The notes under the pieces: generated by a model
Told to the model about the DNA's origin: nothing
The model's input: only the letters and a program-made list of their open reading frames with translations
The model's database searches: none
Assembly (NCBI GenBank): GCA_019873625.1
Contig: JAIOAW010000018.1
Location: 1 to 49,695, forward strand
DNA from: Chloroflexota bacterium
GTDB lineage: Bacteria; Chloroflexota; Anaerolineae; UBA1429
Length of the DNA stretch: 49,695 nucleotides
Direction: 5' to 3'
Position numbers and translations under genes: made by a program
Part shown: piece by piece, positions 17,577 to 25,898 of the stretch
How the letters are laid out: each line of letters opens with the position of its first letter
Numbering within the stretch: the stretch's first letter is position 1

Positions 17577-19265
17577 TCATAGAAGGCTGCCCAATTGGGC
17601 GGCCATCTCTTGGACGCTCGGCAGCGTCACCTTGACGGCGGCGGAGAGGGCATACGCGTGCCCTTCGGTATTCACCATCGTGCCAGATTTCTCAAACGTG
17701 GTGGGCATCGGCAGGAGCACATCGGCCACCTGATCCCACGGCTCGCGGTAACTCGCCTGCGCCACCACAAAATCCGCCTTGTCGAGGGCGCTCGCCAAGG
17801 GCGCCGGCATCGCGGGCGCTTCGCCGGCCACCACCACATAGGCCGCGGCCTTTTGCCCGTCAAACCCCTGAGAGATGCCCGCTTGGGCCAGGCCCAAGGC
17901 ATTGCCCAAGGGCGCGAGGGCCACGCGCTTGGCGCGCGGGAGTTGGGCGGCGAGGGTCTCGGCCAAGGCAGCCCCTTCGGGGGTATAGATAATCGCCGGC
18001 ATCTGGGCCTCGGCGGCCAGGCGAACGGCGCGATCGGCCTCGGCGAGCGTCCACCGGGCGATGGCCCAATCATCCATCTTGGTGGGTTGATCGGAAAGGA
18101 CGACGAGCCGCGCCCCACGATGGCGCACACTCCGCTTGATGGCGAACCCAGCCACCTGATGATCCTTGGCGAGATCGGTGTTCACCATAATGTACACATC
18201 GGCCTCGTCCAGCACGCCCAGGCAGGAGCCATCCCCCGCCACGGGTGCGCTGCCCATCAACGCCTTGGCGCCGGGCAGGGCCTGCAAAGCGGCCGCCTCT
18301 TCGTTCGTCACAAAGCCCGAGGCCACCGTGCACACCTCTTGCCCCGCGGCCTTGAGGCCTTGCGCCGCGGCGCGAAGGGCCTCTTCCCACGTGGCTTCCA
18401 CGAGGATGCCTTCGCGGCGCACAAGCGGTTTGCGCAAGCGGTGGCGCTCTTCGTGCAAAGGATGGAAGCGGCCGATTTCGCACAGAAGCCCTTTATTGGG
18501 CGCGGCCTCCCAATCTCCCTCGACGCGGATCACGCGGTTATCGCGCACGACGAGTTCCACCCCACAGCCCACGCTACAGGCCATGCAGCGCGATTTAACG
18601 CGGGTGATCTCGTTCTTGGCGCCCATATAGGCGCTGGCGCGATCCATCAATGCACCGGTGGGGCAAATCTGCAGGCACGTGCCGCAAGAGACGCAACTCG
18701 ATTCGCCAAAGGGCACGTCCAAATCGGCGATGATGATCGTGTTCGCCCCGCGATTCTTGAGGCCCAAGGTCCCGTTGCCCACGAGTTCATCGCAGGCGCG
18801 GATGCACCGCCGGCACAGGATGCAGCGATTGTGATCCATCGCGAAATACTTGCGCGAGGCATCCACCGAGAATTTGGTAAAGGCGCGGTCAAACTCCCAG
18901 TGATCGAGGCCGTTCTCATAGGCCAAAGATTGGAGTTCGCAACTGCCGCTCATCTGGCAGAACATACAAAAGTGGTTGCGTTCCGAAAAGAGGAGTTGGA
19001 GCACGAACCGCCGCGACTCTTGGACCCTCTCCGAATTCGTATGGACGACCATCCCTTCTGAGACGGGGAAGGTGCACGCCGGCTGGAGCACGCGCTGTTT
19101 TTCGATTTCGACGAGGCATACGCGGCAAGCGCCAATCGGCTCGATGGCGGGGTGATCGCAAAGGGTTGAGATCTTGATACCGGCCAAGCGCGCTGCCTCC
19201 AGCACCGTGCTGCCCGCCGGCACCAATACCTCTTGGCCGTCTATCGTAACGCGCACATTGGTCAT
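17577..19265 (-). CDS. NuoG-like iron-sulfur subunit of the hydrogenase (HydA-type without H-cluster)
   Basis: The 562-residue protein links the NiFe dimer to the flavin subunit. In order it has an N-terminal [2Fe-2S] domain (C36, C47, C50, C64), the HxC-type [4Fe-4S] site NHFCMFCQMSGSC (C100, C103, C109), two ferredoxin [4Fe-4S] motifs (C148/151/154/158 and C191/194/197/201), a further four-cysteine site (C227, C230, C234, C262) as in NuoG and formate dehydrogenases, and a truncated molybdopterin-oxidoreductase-like domain (~270-562) that ends with FEKSGTMVNTEGHA. HoxU proteins stop at ~240 residues, so this is the longer NuoG/HydA type. No [FeFe] H-cluster motifs are present. A strong GAAGGAGGG site precedes the ATG. 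Confidence 0.88.
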   Translation of the reverse strand: MTNVRVTIDGQEVLVPAGSTVLEAARLAGIKISTLCDHPAIEPIGACRVCLVEIEKQRVLQPACTFPVSEGMVVHTNSERVQESRRFVLQLLFSERNHFCMFCQMSGSCELQSLAYENGLDHWEFDRAFTKFSVDASRKYFAMDHNRCILCRRCIRACDELVGNGTLGLKNRGANTIIIADLDVPFGESSCVSCGTCLQICPTGALMDRASAYMGAKNEITRVKSRCMACSVGCGVELVVRDNRVIRVEGDWEAAPNKGLLCEIGRFHPLHEERHRLRKPLVRREGILVEATWEEALRAAAQGLKAAGQEVCTVASGFVTNEEAAALQALPGAKALMGSAPVAGDGSCLGVLDEADVYIMVNTDLAKDHQVAGFAIKRSVRHRGARLVVLSDQPTKMDDWAIARWTLAEADRAVRLAAEAQMPAIIYTPEGAALAETLAAQLPRAKRVALAPLGNALGLAQAGISQGFDGQKAAAYVVVAGEAPAMPAPLASALDKADFVVAQASYREPWDQVADVLLPMPTTFEKSGTMVNTEGHAYALSAAVKVTLPSVQEMAAQLGSLL

Positions 19266-19349
19266 GGTCTATAGCCCTCCTTCAATCCCTGGCGAAATGT
19301 GAGGATCCGACGCACCTGTGAAATCGCGAGGCATTCACCCCTCCTTTCT

Positions 19350-19874
19350 CTATGGCCACAACTCCGCCTCCAAAAACCGCACAAGCCGTTCAACGGCCTC
19401 GTCGGCCAAAGCCAAAGTGGCCGGCGAGAGGTCTTCGCCAAAGTCGAAATCATGCCCCAAGATGGAAAGGGCGTACCCCTGCGGATGGGCGCCATACAGC
19501 GTCTCGCATAAGGCTAACACCGCGGCGGGCTTGAGGTGATGGCTCACCAGGCTCGGCGCGTAGGTCGGTTCGATGGGGCGCCACTCGACGGGCGCCCAAC
19601 CCTGGCCTTCGACGTGCGCGTCTATAAAGATGACGGCGTCATATTGCGCCAACGTCTCGGCCAATTCCGGCGCCAATTGGTGCAGGCGCAGGACGTTCAG
19701 CCGTTCATCGAGCGCGCCATCTTCCGCCTCGAGCCTTTCCGGCGGCAGGCCAAGCCGTGCGCAGAGCCTCTGCACCACATAGTAGGCCACACCATCATCC
19801 CGGCGGCTCGTATTGCCGTAGGCGATGAGCAAGAGAGAGCGCTTCCCCGTCCCGGCCTTATCGAGAGATGTCAT
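19350..19874 (-). CDS. Hydrogenase maturation endopeptidase (HyaD/HybD/HoxW family)
   Basis: Cuts the C-terminal extension of the NiFe large subunit once nickel is inserted. The 174-residue protein has the family's AYGNTSRRDDGVA motif near residue 18, FIDAHVEG (~80) with the second metal-site Asp, and SHHLKPAAVL (~111-120) with the His. These correspond to the three nickel-sensing residues of HybD-type proteases (Glu/Asp, Asp, His). It lies inside the hydrogenase operon between the NuoF-like and NuoG-like genes, and its expected substrate is the large subunit encoded at 15538-16956. Other Hyp maturation genes are absent from the window. Confidence 0.88.
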   Translation of the reverse strand: MTSLDKAGTGKRSLLLIAYGNTSRRDDGVAYYVVQRLCARLGLPPERLEAEDGALDERLNVLRLHQLAPELAETLAQYDAVIFIDAHVEGQGWAPVEWRPIEPTYAPSLVSHHLKPAAVLALCETLYGAHPQGYALSILGHDFDFGEDLSPATLALADEAVERLVRFLEAELWP

Positions 19875-19921
19875 CTGGGTGCCCTTTTCGCGACTTCACA
19901 GGAACTCATCCGCAAGGCCCT

Positions 19922-21793
19922 TTAGGCTTGCGTCTCTACTGGCTTGAACGTGCCCACCGGGATGGGCGCTTCAGGCACAGGAATCGTCTCTCCGGATACT
20001 TTGACCACCGCGTCAAACGGGCACACCTCATAGCAGGTGCCGCACTTGATGCAGCCCGCCTGGTTGATGACGTGGATCATACGGCGATCCCCGGCGATGA
20101 CCTGCACCGGGCAAGCGCGTCGGCAGCGCCCGCAGCCCGTGCACTTGTTCGGGTCAATCACATACTGGATGAGCGCGGTGCACTGCTTGGCCGGGCAGCG
20201 ATGTTCCGTAACGTGCGCCTCGAACTCCTCACGGAAGTAGCGCAGCGCGCTGCGGATGGGGCCGGGCGTCAACTGGCCCAGGGCGCACAGCGAGCCGTTC
20301 TCCATCCCCGTGGCGATTTCCTCGATCTTGGCAATATCTTCCAGGGTGCCCTCGCCGTTGGTGATCTTGGTGAGGAGTTCGAGCATACGGCGGCCGCCCA
20401 CGCGGCAGGGCACGCACTTGCCGCACGATTCGGCCGTGGCAAAGGTCAAAAAGTATTTGCTGAACTCGACCATGCAGGTGTCTTCATCCACCACGATCAT
20501 ACCGCCCGAACCCATCACGGCGCCAGCCTGGCGGAGGGAGTCAAAATCCACCTTCAGGTCGAGGCCCGATTCGGGCAAGCAGCCGCCCAAGGGGCCACCC
20601 GTCTGCACGGCCTTGAAGCGCTTGTTATTCAGGATACCCCCGCCCACGTCAAAGATGATCTCGCGCAACGTGATGCCCATAGGCACCTCAACGAGGCCGG
20701 TGTGGCGCACCTTGCCCGTGAGGGCAAAGATGGCCGTGCCAGGGCTGCGCGGCGTGCCGATCTTGGCGAACCATTCGGCGCCGTTCGCGATGATCTGCGC
20801 GATGTTCGCATAACTCTTGACGTTATTGTTGTTGGTGGGTTTGCCCCACAGGCCCTGCACGGCCGGGAAGGGCGGCCGAGGGCGCGGCTCGCCCCGGCGC
20901 CCCTCGATGGAGGCGATGAGCGCCGTCTCTTCGCCGCACACAAAGGCGCCGGCCCCCTCTTTGATCTTGAGGCGGAAGGAGAAATCCGTGCCCAAGATGT
21001 TCTCGCCCAACAGGCCATATTCCTCTGCCTGCTGAATGGCCAGTTTCAGGCGCTTGATGGCCAGGGGATACTCGGCGCGACAGTAGATGTACCCCTCATG
21101 GGCGCCCACGGCATAGCCGCAGATGATCATCCCCTCGATCACCGAGTGGGGGTCCCCTTCCAAGATGGAGCGATCCATAAAGGCGCCGGGGTCGCCTTCG
21201 TCCGCATTGCAGACGACGTATTTCACATCGCCCGGAGCCTTGGCGGTGAACTCCCACTTGAGGCCCGTGAGAAAGCCCGCGCCGCCGCGCCCGCGCAGGC
21301 CCGAGGCCTTGACCTCTTCGATGACCTGCTCGGGGGTCATCGTCGTCAGGGCCTTGGCCAGGGCCTCATAGCCGCCTCGCGCGATGTATTCCTCGATGCG
21401 CTCCGGGTCAATAATGCCACAGTTGCGGAGCGTTACGCGCTGCTGTTTCTCGTAAAAGGGGATATTCTCATAGAGGGGCACGTTGGTATGGCTCTCCGGC
21501 TCGGAGTAGACCAAGCGCTGGACTATGCGCCCTTTTAGAAGCGTCTCTTCGACGATGACGGGCACATCCTCCGGTTTCACCTGGCAGTAAAAGATGCCAT
21601 CCGGGTAGATCACCATAATCGGCCCCTGGGCGCAAAAGCCTCGGCAACCCGTCTCGACGACGCGCACTTCCTGGCTCAGGCCCACGCGTTCGAGTTCGGC
21701 GCGCAGGACCTCCATCACCTTAAGCGACCCCGAAGAGACGCACCCCGTGCCGCCGCAGACCAAAACATCCGCCCGATAAATCGGCTCAGTCAT
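19922..21793 (-). CDS. NuoF-like flavin subunit of the hydrogenase (HydB/HndC-type)
   Basis: The 623-residue protein binds FMN and NAD(P)H. Order: thioredoxin-like [2Fe-2S] domain (C13, C18, C50, C54), the NuoF core with GRGGAGFLTGLKW (FMN/NADH loop), GAGAFVCGEETALIASIEG and the SCGKCVPCRVG [4Fe-4S] site, then a C-terminal 2x[4Fe-4S] ferredoxin (CTGCGRCRRACP and CIKCGTCYEVCP). NuoF of complex I lacks both extra ends. This long form is the one found in electron-bifurcating HydB and in HndC. It is therefore the probable flavin site where H2 or NADH and ferredoxin electrons meet. AGGAGG precedes the ATG. Confidence 0.92.
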   Translation of the reverse strand: MTEPIYRADVLVCGGTGCVSSGSLKVMEVLRAELERVGLSQEVRVVETGCRGFCAQGPIMVIYPDGIFYCQVKPEDVPVIVEETLLKGRIVQRLVYSEPESHTNVPLYENIPFYEKQQRVTLRNCGIIDPERIEEYIARGGYEALAKALTTMTPEQVIEEVKASGLRGRGGAGFLTGLKWEFTAKAPGDVKYVVCNADEGDPGAFMDRSILEGDPHSVIEGMIICGYAVGAHEGYIYCRAEYPLAIKRLKLAIQQAEEYGLLGENILGTDFSFRLKIKEGAGAFVCGEETALIASIEGRRGEPRPRPPFPAVQGLWGKPTNNNNVKSYANIAQIIANGAEWFAKIGTPRSPGTAIFALTGKVRHTGLVEVPMGITLREIIFDVGGGILNNKRFKAVQTGGPLGGCLPESGLDLKVDFDSLRQAGAVMGSGGMIVVDEDTCMVEFSKYFLTFATAESCGKCVPCRVGGRRMLELLTKITNGEGTLEDIAKIEEIATGMENGSLCALGQLTPGPIRSALRYFREEFEAHVTEHRCPAKQCTALIQYVIDPNKCTGCGRCRRACPVQVIAGDRRMIHVINQAGCIKCGTCYEVCPFDAVVKVSGETIPVPEAPIPVGTFKPVETQA

Positions 21794-21830
21794 ACATCCT
21801 CCTGGATGGTAAATTGCAGAGTGAACCGCT

Positions 21831-22217
21831 CTAGTGCGTTTCTTGGTCGGTGGGCAGGCGCCCCACCACCCATTCTGTTACGACATTGCCCTTGATCAGG
21901 TGCTCCTCAATAAGGCGGGGCACCATAGCGGCCGTGATATTCCCATACGTGATGCGCGGCTTGCCGGCCTGCTCGATATCCACGAGCGGCTCGCGCGCGC
22001 ACATACCGATGCACCCCACGGTGGTCACGTGGGCCTCGATGTTGCGGGCCTTGAGTTCCTCCAAAATGGCCCGCATCGTCTCACGCGCGCCAGCGGCGAT
22101 GCCGCACGTGCCCATCCCCACGATGATGGTCGTGCCCGTCTCCGTGCGCGTGGCCATTTCCTCCTGGACCTTTTCCCGGAGTTTGCGCAACTCCTCGACA
22201 GACGTAATCTTTGGCAT
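21831..22217 (-). CDS. HndB-like thioredoxin-fold [2Fe-2S] ferredoxin
   Basis: A 128-residue protein with the thioredoxin-like ferredoxin pattern GMGTCGIAAGA (one cysteine) and TVGCIGMCAREP (two cysteines). It resembles HndB of the Desulfovibrio NADP-reducing hydrogenase and small ferredoxins found between nuoE- and nuoF-like genes. Only three cysteines are obvious in these two motifs, so one ligand of the usual four may be missing or non-Cys. An upstream GTG (22223) would overlap the HATPase stop by GTGA, but GGAGAGG is correctly spaced only for the ATG at 22217. Likely an electron carrier or accessory subunit. Confidence 0.82.
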   Translation of the reverse strand: MPKITSVEELRKLREKVQEEMATRTETGTTIIVGMGTCGIAAGARETMRAILEELKARNIEAHVTTVGCIGMCAREPLVDIEQAGKPRITYGNITAAMVPRLIEEHLIKGNVVTEWVVGRLPTDQETH

Positions 22218-22219
22218 GC

Positions 22220-22798
22220 TCACCTCTCCGATGGATGTGAATGTTCCTCAGCAGTCTCGGCATACAGCGATTGGATCCCCTCTCGGAGATAATCCTCCAG
22301 CCAAGCGCGCACCTGCGGATGGCTGAGGGGAAGGCCCCCCAGCGCCTCGCGCAATTCGGCCGTATCCACCTCAAAGGTTTGGCCATTGACGCGATGGCGG
22401 TAAACGATATCGCAGGCGCGGTGCGAAAGGATAGCCCCCAGCAGGGTCGAAGGCATATCGCCCAAAGGCGCCCGATCAATATGGTCGTATTGAAAAACGG
22501 CGCGTACCTCTGTGCCCTTGCCGGGCTGGGAGGCGATGGTCAGGCTCCCATTGCAGCGTTCGGCCGCCGCTTTGAAAAGGGGCAAACCCAACCCCACGTG
22601 GCGCGTTTGCCGCGTGGTAAAGAAGGGATCGGTTACCCGTCGGAGCGTCTCTTCATCCATCCCCCGGCCGTTATCGGCCACGCGAAGGACGAGCACATTC
22701 CGCGCCACATCTTCGTCAATCTCCACCTCGATGCGGCTGGCGCCCGCCTCGATCGCATTTTCGATGACATCCAAGAGATGAAGAGACAACTCGCGCAT
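22220..22798 (-). CDS. Stand-alone HATPase (histidine-kinase-type ATP-binding) protein
   Basis: The 192-residue protein is a GHKL ATPase domain without a phosphoacceptor helix or sensor. N box ENAIEAGAS (~13-21), G1 box DNGRGM (~42-47), F box FFTT and G2 box GLGLPLF are present. The last ~80 residues form a separate domain (from DRAPLGDMP) with no motif I know. Proteins of this kind are regular neighbours of nuoE-like genes in [FeFe]-hydrogenase operons of anaerobes; their task is not established (inference: regulatory or anti-sigma-like). It lies 5 bp after the NuoE-like gene. Confidence 0.82.
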   Translation of the reverse strand: MRELSLHLLDVIENAIEAGASRIEVEIDEDVARNVLVLRVADNGRGMDEETLRRVTDPFFTTRQTRHVGLGLPLFKAAAERCNGSLTIASQPGKGTEVRAVFQYDHIDRAPLGDMPSTLLGAILSHRACDIVYRHRVNGQTFEVDTAELREALGGLPLSHPQVRAWLEDYLREGIQSLYAETAEEHSHPSER

Positions 22799-22803
22799 CG
22801 TGA

Positions 22804-23292
22804 TTACTCGAGTTCCCGCACTAGCCTTGCGGCCTTATCGGGCACCAAACGACCGACGATTTGCCCATCGAGCACAGCCACCGGCGCCAGGGCACAGGAG
22901 CCAAGGCAAAAGACCACCCGCAGCGTCACGCGCCGGTCGGGGGTCGTTTCACCGGCCTTGATGCCCAGTTCCTGCTCCAAGACCTTGATGATCTGCGCGG
23001 CCCCGCGCACGTGGCACGCCGTGCCATCGCAGATTTCCACCGTATGACGGCCTTTGGGCATCATCGAAAACTGGGCGTAAAAGGTGGCCACCCCGTACAC
23101 CTGGCTGACGGGCACGTTCATCCGCTTGGCGATGTGCTTGAGAACCTCTTTGGGCAGATAGCCATAAATCTCCTGGGCCCTCTGCAAGACGGGGATGACT
23201 GCGCCTCGTTCTGAGGCGTACTCATCGAGCACCTTGTCAAGCGGAGCGAGATCCACACTTTCGTTCACCTCAACGACTTCCTGCAGCGGCAC
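22804..23292 (-). CDS. NuoE-like [2Fe-2S] subunit of the hydrogenase (HydC/HndA-type)
   Basis: The 162-residue protein carries the thioredoxin-like [2Fe-2S] domain of NuoE. Ligands are visible as C-x4-C in EICDGTAC and C-x3-C in VFCLGSC. The N-terminal helical part has the family text VLQRAQEIYGYLP. It forms the outer electron-transfer module with the NuoF-like subunit. The frame opens at a TTG in 23334, but a GTG at 23292 lies 8 nt after GGGAGGA and gives the normal family length, so that start is used. Confidence 0.92.
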   Translation of the reverse strand: MPLQEVVEVNESVDLAPLDKVLDEYASERGAVIPVLQRAQEIYGYLPKEVLKHIAKRMNVPVSQVYGVATFYAQFSMMPKGRHTVEICDGTACHVRGAAQIIKVLEQELGIKAGETTPDRRVTLRVVFCLGSCALAPVAVLDGQIVGRLVPDKAARLVRELE

Positions 23293-23323
23293 GTTGATTC
23301 CTCCCAATGAGATTATCCATTGC

Positions 23324-24070
23324 TCAAGGCGCAAGGAGGAGATCGAGAGATCGCCCCCCTTCGCCCCGAAAAGCCTTTTTCAACTCGGCCACCGTGGGCG
23401 CCTCGAGCCGCACGCGCATCCGAGGGTGTAAATCGGCCAGGCGATGCGCATCGCTCGAGACGATGACGGGCCACAATGCCAAATCAGGATGCTGCGCCCA
23501 AAAGCGCGCTGGCGGCGTGCGCGGCGTCAGTTCCAGGGCATCCAAGGCCAACCCTGGGGGGATGAACCCCAAGTTGGCGAGCAAACTAAAAGCCGAACGA
23601 TCCACATGGGCGGCGATGGCCAGCCCGCCCAGGGTATGCACGCCCTCGACCATCTCTTCTACGGTGAGCGACGTGGCCGCCTGGAGCAGACGGTCATTCG
23701 TGCGCACGTAATCGCCCTCCTCATCCACCACAAGTTGCATCCCCCAGAGGGCCTCATCGTTTTTCAAAGGGGGCAGGTGGCCATAAAGGACCTCCTGCCA
23801 GGCCAGCGCCTGCTCTGCCGTATCGAACAGGCAGAGGATGTGCGCCTCTTCGCGCGTTTGCGCCTCGATCCCCGGCCAGACGTGCAGCCCCCTGCCCTGG
23901 GCCGCGCGCATCACGGCGGGCACATTCTCGGCCGTGTTATGATCTGTAACCGCAATGGCCCCCAGCCCCACGGCGAGCGCCCGCTCAACGATAAGCGGCG
24001 GGATCATCTCCAACTCGGCGCAGGCGGAGGCCACCGTGTGCACGTGGAGATCAACCGACGCCTCCCACAC
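23324..24070 (-). CDS. PHP-domain metal-dependent phosphoesterase-like protein
   Basis: The 248-residue product is a PHP-family protein with the metal-binding motifs in order: DLHVHTVAS (~7-15), AVTDHNTAEN (~40-49), PGIEAQTREEAH (~67-78), AAHVDRSAF (~153-161) and SSDAHRL (~210-216). PHP proteins hydrolyse phosphoesters; the substrate is unknown. The GTG start lies 1 bp after the stop of the DRTGG gene, indicating tight coupling. PHP genes occur beside DRTGG and HATPase genes in hydrogenase operons of fermentative anaerobes, suggesting a nucleotide-handling or regulatory role (inference). Confidence 0.85.
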   Translation of the reverse strand: MWEASVDLHVHTVASACAELEMIPPLIVERALAVGLGAIAVTDHNTAENVPAVMRAAQGRGLHVWPGIEAQTREEAHILCLFDTAEQALAWQEVLYGHLPPLKNDEALWGMQLVVDEEGDYVRTNDRLLQAATSLTVEEMVEGVHTLGGLAIAAHVDRSAFSLLANLGFIPPGLALDALELTPRTPPARFWAQHPDLALWPVIVSSDAHRLADLHPRMRVRLEAPTVAELKKAFRGEGGRSLDLLLAP

Positions 24071-24071
24071 G

Positions 24072-24428
24072 TTAGGCTGCGCTTTCGTCGTTCCCCCGGA
24101 TGCCCAAAGCCGCCAAGCGCCCGACGATGGTAAACGAATCTTTGGGGCTGAGGAGAAGCGGGATGCCGTGCTCCTCGGCCCGAGCGATCGTCTCCTCCGA
24201 GGGGGCCATCCCCTCGGTGATGACGACCGCCGCCAAGTTCAAGAGAGAGGCCACGGCGACGACATTGGGGTGCGCCTGGAGCGTTACCCAAATATTGCCG
24301 GCGCGCGCCTTGGCCATGACGCAACTCAACAGGTCCGATGTATACCCCGCCGTGATCTCGCGATCCAGCGCCCCCGCGCCGGCCGCCACGTGCAAACCCA
24401 ACGCCGAGACGACCTCTTGAACCCTCAC
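24072..24428 (-). CDS. DRTGG-domain protein 2
   Basis: A 118-residue single-domain protein of the DRTGG type. The start MRVQEVVSALGLHV and the pattern of a DLLSCVMAKA segment followed by WVTLQAHPNVVAVA and VVITEGMAPSEETI match the family. DRTGG domains also occur in phosphotransacetylase-related and CBS proteins and are thought to bind ligands. The GTG start overlaps the preceding CBS-HATPase stop by GTGA and has an AAAGGAG site. Its paralogue is the first gene of the operon. Confidence 0.8.
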   Translation of the reverse strand: MRVQEVVSALGLHVAAGAGALDREITAGYTSDLLSCVMAKARAGNIWVTLQAHPNVVAVASLLNLAAVVITEGMAPSEETIARAEEHGIPLLLSPKDSFTIVGRLAALGIRGNDESAA

Positions 24429-25360
24429 GACGCTCCTTTAGGTGCCCCTGTTAGGTAAAAAACCATCTCCAGCCGCGTGCCCACGCCCACCTCGGAGGTG
24501 AGGCGCATCTCATCGGCGCAGTTCTTGATGTTCGTCAGGCCCATCCCCGCGCCAAAGCCCAATTCGCGGATCCAATCTGGCGCGGTGGAAAACCCCGGCT
24601 GCATGGCCTTCTCGATATCGGGAATGCCCGGGCCGGTGTCCGTCGCCGTCACCAAGACGCGCTCTGGGCGCGCCTCGGCCACGATCTCGCCGCCCTCGCT
24701 GTGAATCATAATGTTCACTTCGGCCTCATAGGTGGCCACGGCAATGCGGCGGATGATCTGCGGATGGGCGCCGAGGCGTTCCAGCGCCCGCTTGACTTTG
24801 CCACTAGCCTGGCCCCCGTGCACAAAATCGCGCGGCTTGACCTTGTACCGCAGGATGAGCGCCGTCTCGTCGGATTCGATATCCTCAAAGATATGCGTGT
24901 ACTGCCGCCGAGATTCCTTGGCGTGCCACAATTGCTCTAACTGTTTGAGCAAGCCGCGGACGATATCCCCTTTGGTAATGATCCCGACGACGTTGCCCTC
25001 GCCATCCACCACCGGGAAGCGGCCGTAACTGTAACGCGCAAACAGGTTGATAGCGCTGATCACCGTCTCCTCCGGGCGCAGAGAGACGACCTGGCGCGTC
25101 ATATGCTGGGCCACGGTCGAGGATCCCTCTCCCCGCTCTAGGGCGCGGAAGAGGTTATCTACGCTGACCATCCCGATGAGTTTGGAACCGACCACCACCG
25201 GCACGCCCGAGATGCGCCTAGTGCGCAGAATCTCTTTGAGTTCCTGCATAGTGCACTCGGGCGAAACGGTGATGACGTTATGCGTCATCACCTGGTCCAC
25301 CTTGAGTTCGTAAATCAGTTCATGGACGATGGTCAGGTCGGTATGTGTTCGTTCCACCAC
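24425..25360 (-). CDS. CBS-pair protein with C-terminal HATPase domain
   Basis: The 311-residue protein has two CBS motifs at the N terminus (VDQVMTHNVITVSPECTM and VAQHMTRQVVSLRPEETV, residues ~22-135), each ending in the typical GVPVV or GRFPVVD segment. It is followed by a GHKL ATPase-like domain (~175-305) with TDTGPGI as G1 box and GAGMGLTNIKNCAD as G2 region. CBS pairs usually bind adenosine nucleotides, so this may read energy charge and pass it to the kinase-like domain. No phosphoacceptor histidine domain is evident. The start is one of two consecutive GTG codons after AAGAGAG. Confidence 0.85.
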   Translation of the reverse strand: MVERTHTDLTIVHELIYELKVDQVMTHNVITVSPECTMQELKEILRTRRISGVPVVVGSKLIGMVSVDNLFRALERGEGSSTVAQHMTRQVVSLRPEETVISAINLFARYSYGRFPVVDGEGNVVGIITKGDIVRGLLKQLEQLWHAKESRRQYTHIFEDIESDETALILRYKVKPRDFVHGGQASGKVKRALERLGAHPQIIRRIAVATYEAEVNIMIHSEGGEIVAEARPERVLVTATDTGPGIPDIEKAMQPGFSTAPDWIRELGFGAGMGLTNIKNCADEMRLTSEVGVGTRLEMVFYLTGAPKGAS

Positions 25361-25392
25361 GCGCTCTCTTGGGCGCCGCGCCGCCCCTCACC

Positions 25393-25794
25393 CTAGGCTG
25401 TGGGGCAGGCGGTCTGCGCCCCCTGCTGACAAGGCGCCGAAAAATCGAACAAACCACAACTCGGCAAACCCGCCTTGTAGAGGCGCCCGCAACACTCGTA
25501 CATCGTATAGCGAGACCTCAGCAGGGGGATGTTCATCTCCTCTGCCAGGGCGATCGTCTCAGGCGGGGGATACTTGCCGCGCACAAACACGATGGCCGAA
25601 ATGCCCGCCGTATCTGCCGTGCGGATCACTTGGGGGTTCGTGAGGCCGGTGAGGAGCAAAGTGCCTGCGTGGGTGAAGGTGAGCACATCGCTCATCAGGT
25701 CTGCCCCGCAGGCCATCGCAACGGATTGGGTCGGGTCAACATCACGGGAGATGATCTCGGCATCGAGCAGTTTGGCGATTTCTTCAAGCGTCAC
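25393..25794 (-). CDS. DRTGG-domain protein 1, first gene of the hydrogenase operon
   Basis: About 133 residues. The DRTGG pattern is recognisable in VTLEEIAKLLDAEIISR, ADLMSDVLTFTHAGTLLLTG and GISAIVFVRGKYPPPETI. The C terminus is unusually cysteine-rich (YECCGRLYKAGLPSCG and APCQQGAQTAC), which hints at a metal or Fe-S site, or redox sensing. The frame is also open from a TTG at 25806, but that has no ribosome-binding site; the GTG at 25794 follows a GGGGAA stretch and gives the family-like start. It is the first gene after the operon promoter. Confidence 0.75.
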   Translation of the reverse strand: MTLEEIAKLLDAEIISRDVDPTQSVAMACGADLMSDVLTFTHAGTLLLTGLTNPQVIRTADTAGISAIVFVRGKYPPPETIALAEEMNIPLLRSRYTMYECCGRLYKAGLPSCGLFDFSAPCQQGAQTACPTA

Positions 25795-25843
25795 GCTGTT
25801 CCCCAACTTGGCAGGATGAATACGGCGACGAGCCTATCGGGCC

Positions 25844-25884
25844 TCACAACTTGTGAAGTATATCACATTCACGCGCTGTGTCAA
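25844..25884 (-). promoter_or_regulatory. Hydrogenase operon promoter with a Rex/CRP-type palindrome over the -10
   Basis: On the minus strand TTGACA (25884-25879) and TATACT (25862-25857) are spaced by 16 nt. The -10 box is exactly the N6 core of TGTGA-N6-TCACA (25852-25867). A second perfect palindrome, TCACAA-C-TTGTGA, occupies 25844-25856 around the expected transcription start (~25850). TTGTGAA-N4-ATCACAT differs from the Rex operator TTGTGAA-N4-TTCACAA at two positions, and TGTGA-N6-TCACA is also the CRP consensus. A -10 overlap fits a repressor, so I favour Rex. Confidence 0.72.
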
Positions 25885-25898
25885 AGGCAAATCATCGC

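Noticed and set aside
17577-19265. [FeFe] hydrogenase catalytic subunit (H-cluster) in the NuoG-like protein
   Set aside because: None of the L1-L3 H-cluster motifs (TSCCP, MPCxxK, ExMxC) is present. The C-terminal part is molybdopterin-oxidoreductase-like.
17595-21538. Open frames of 488 and 556 codons on the plus strand across the NuoG- and NuoF-like genes
   Set aside because: Both are antisense to conserved Fe-S subunits. Their translations are rich in His, Gly and Arg without family motifs.
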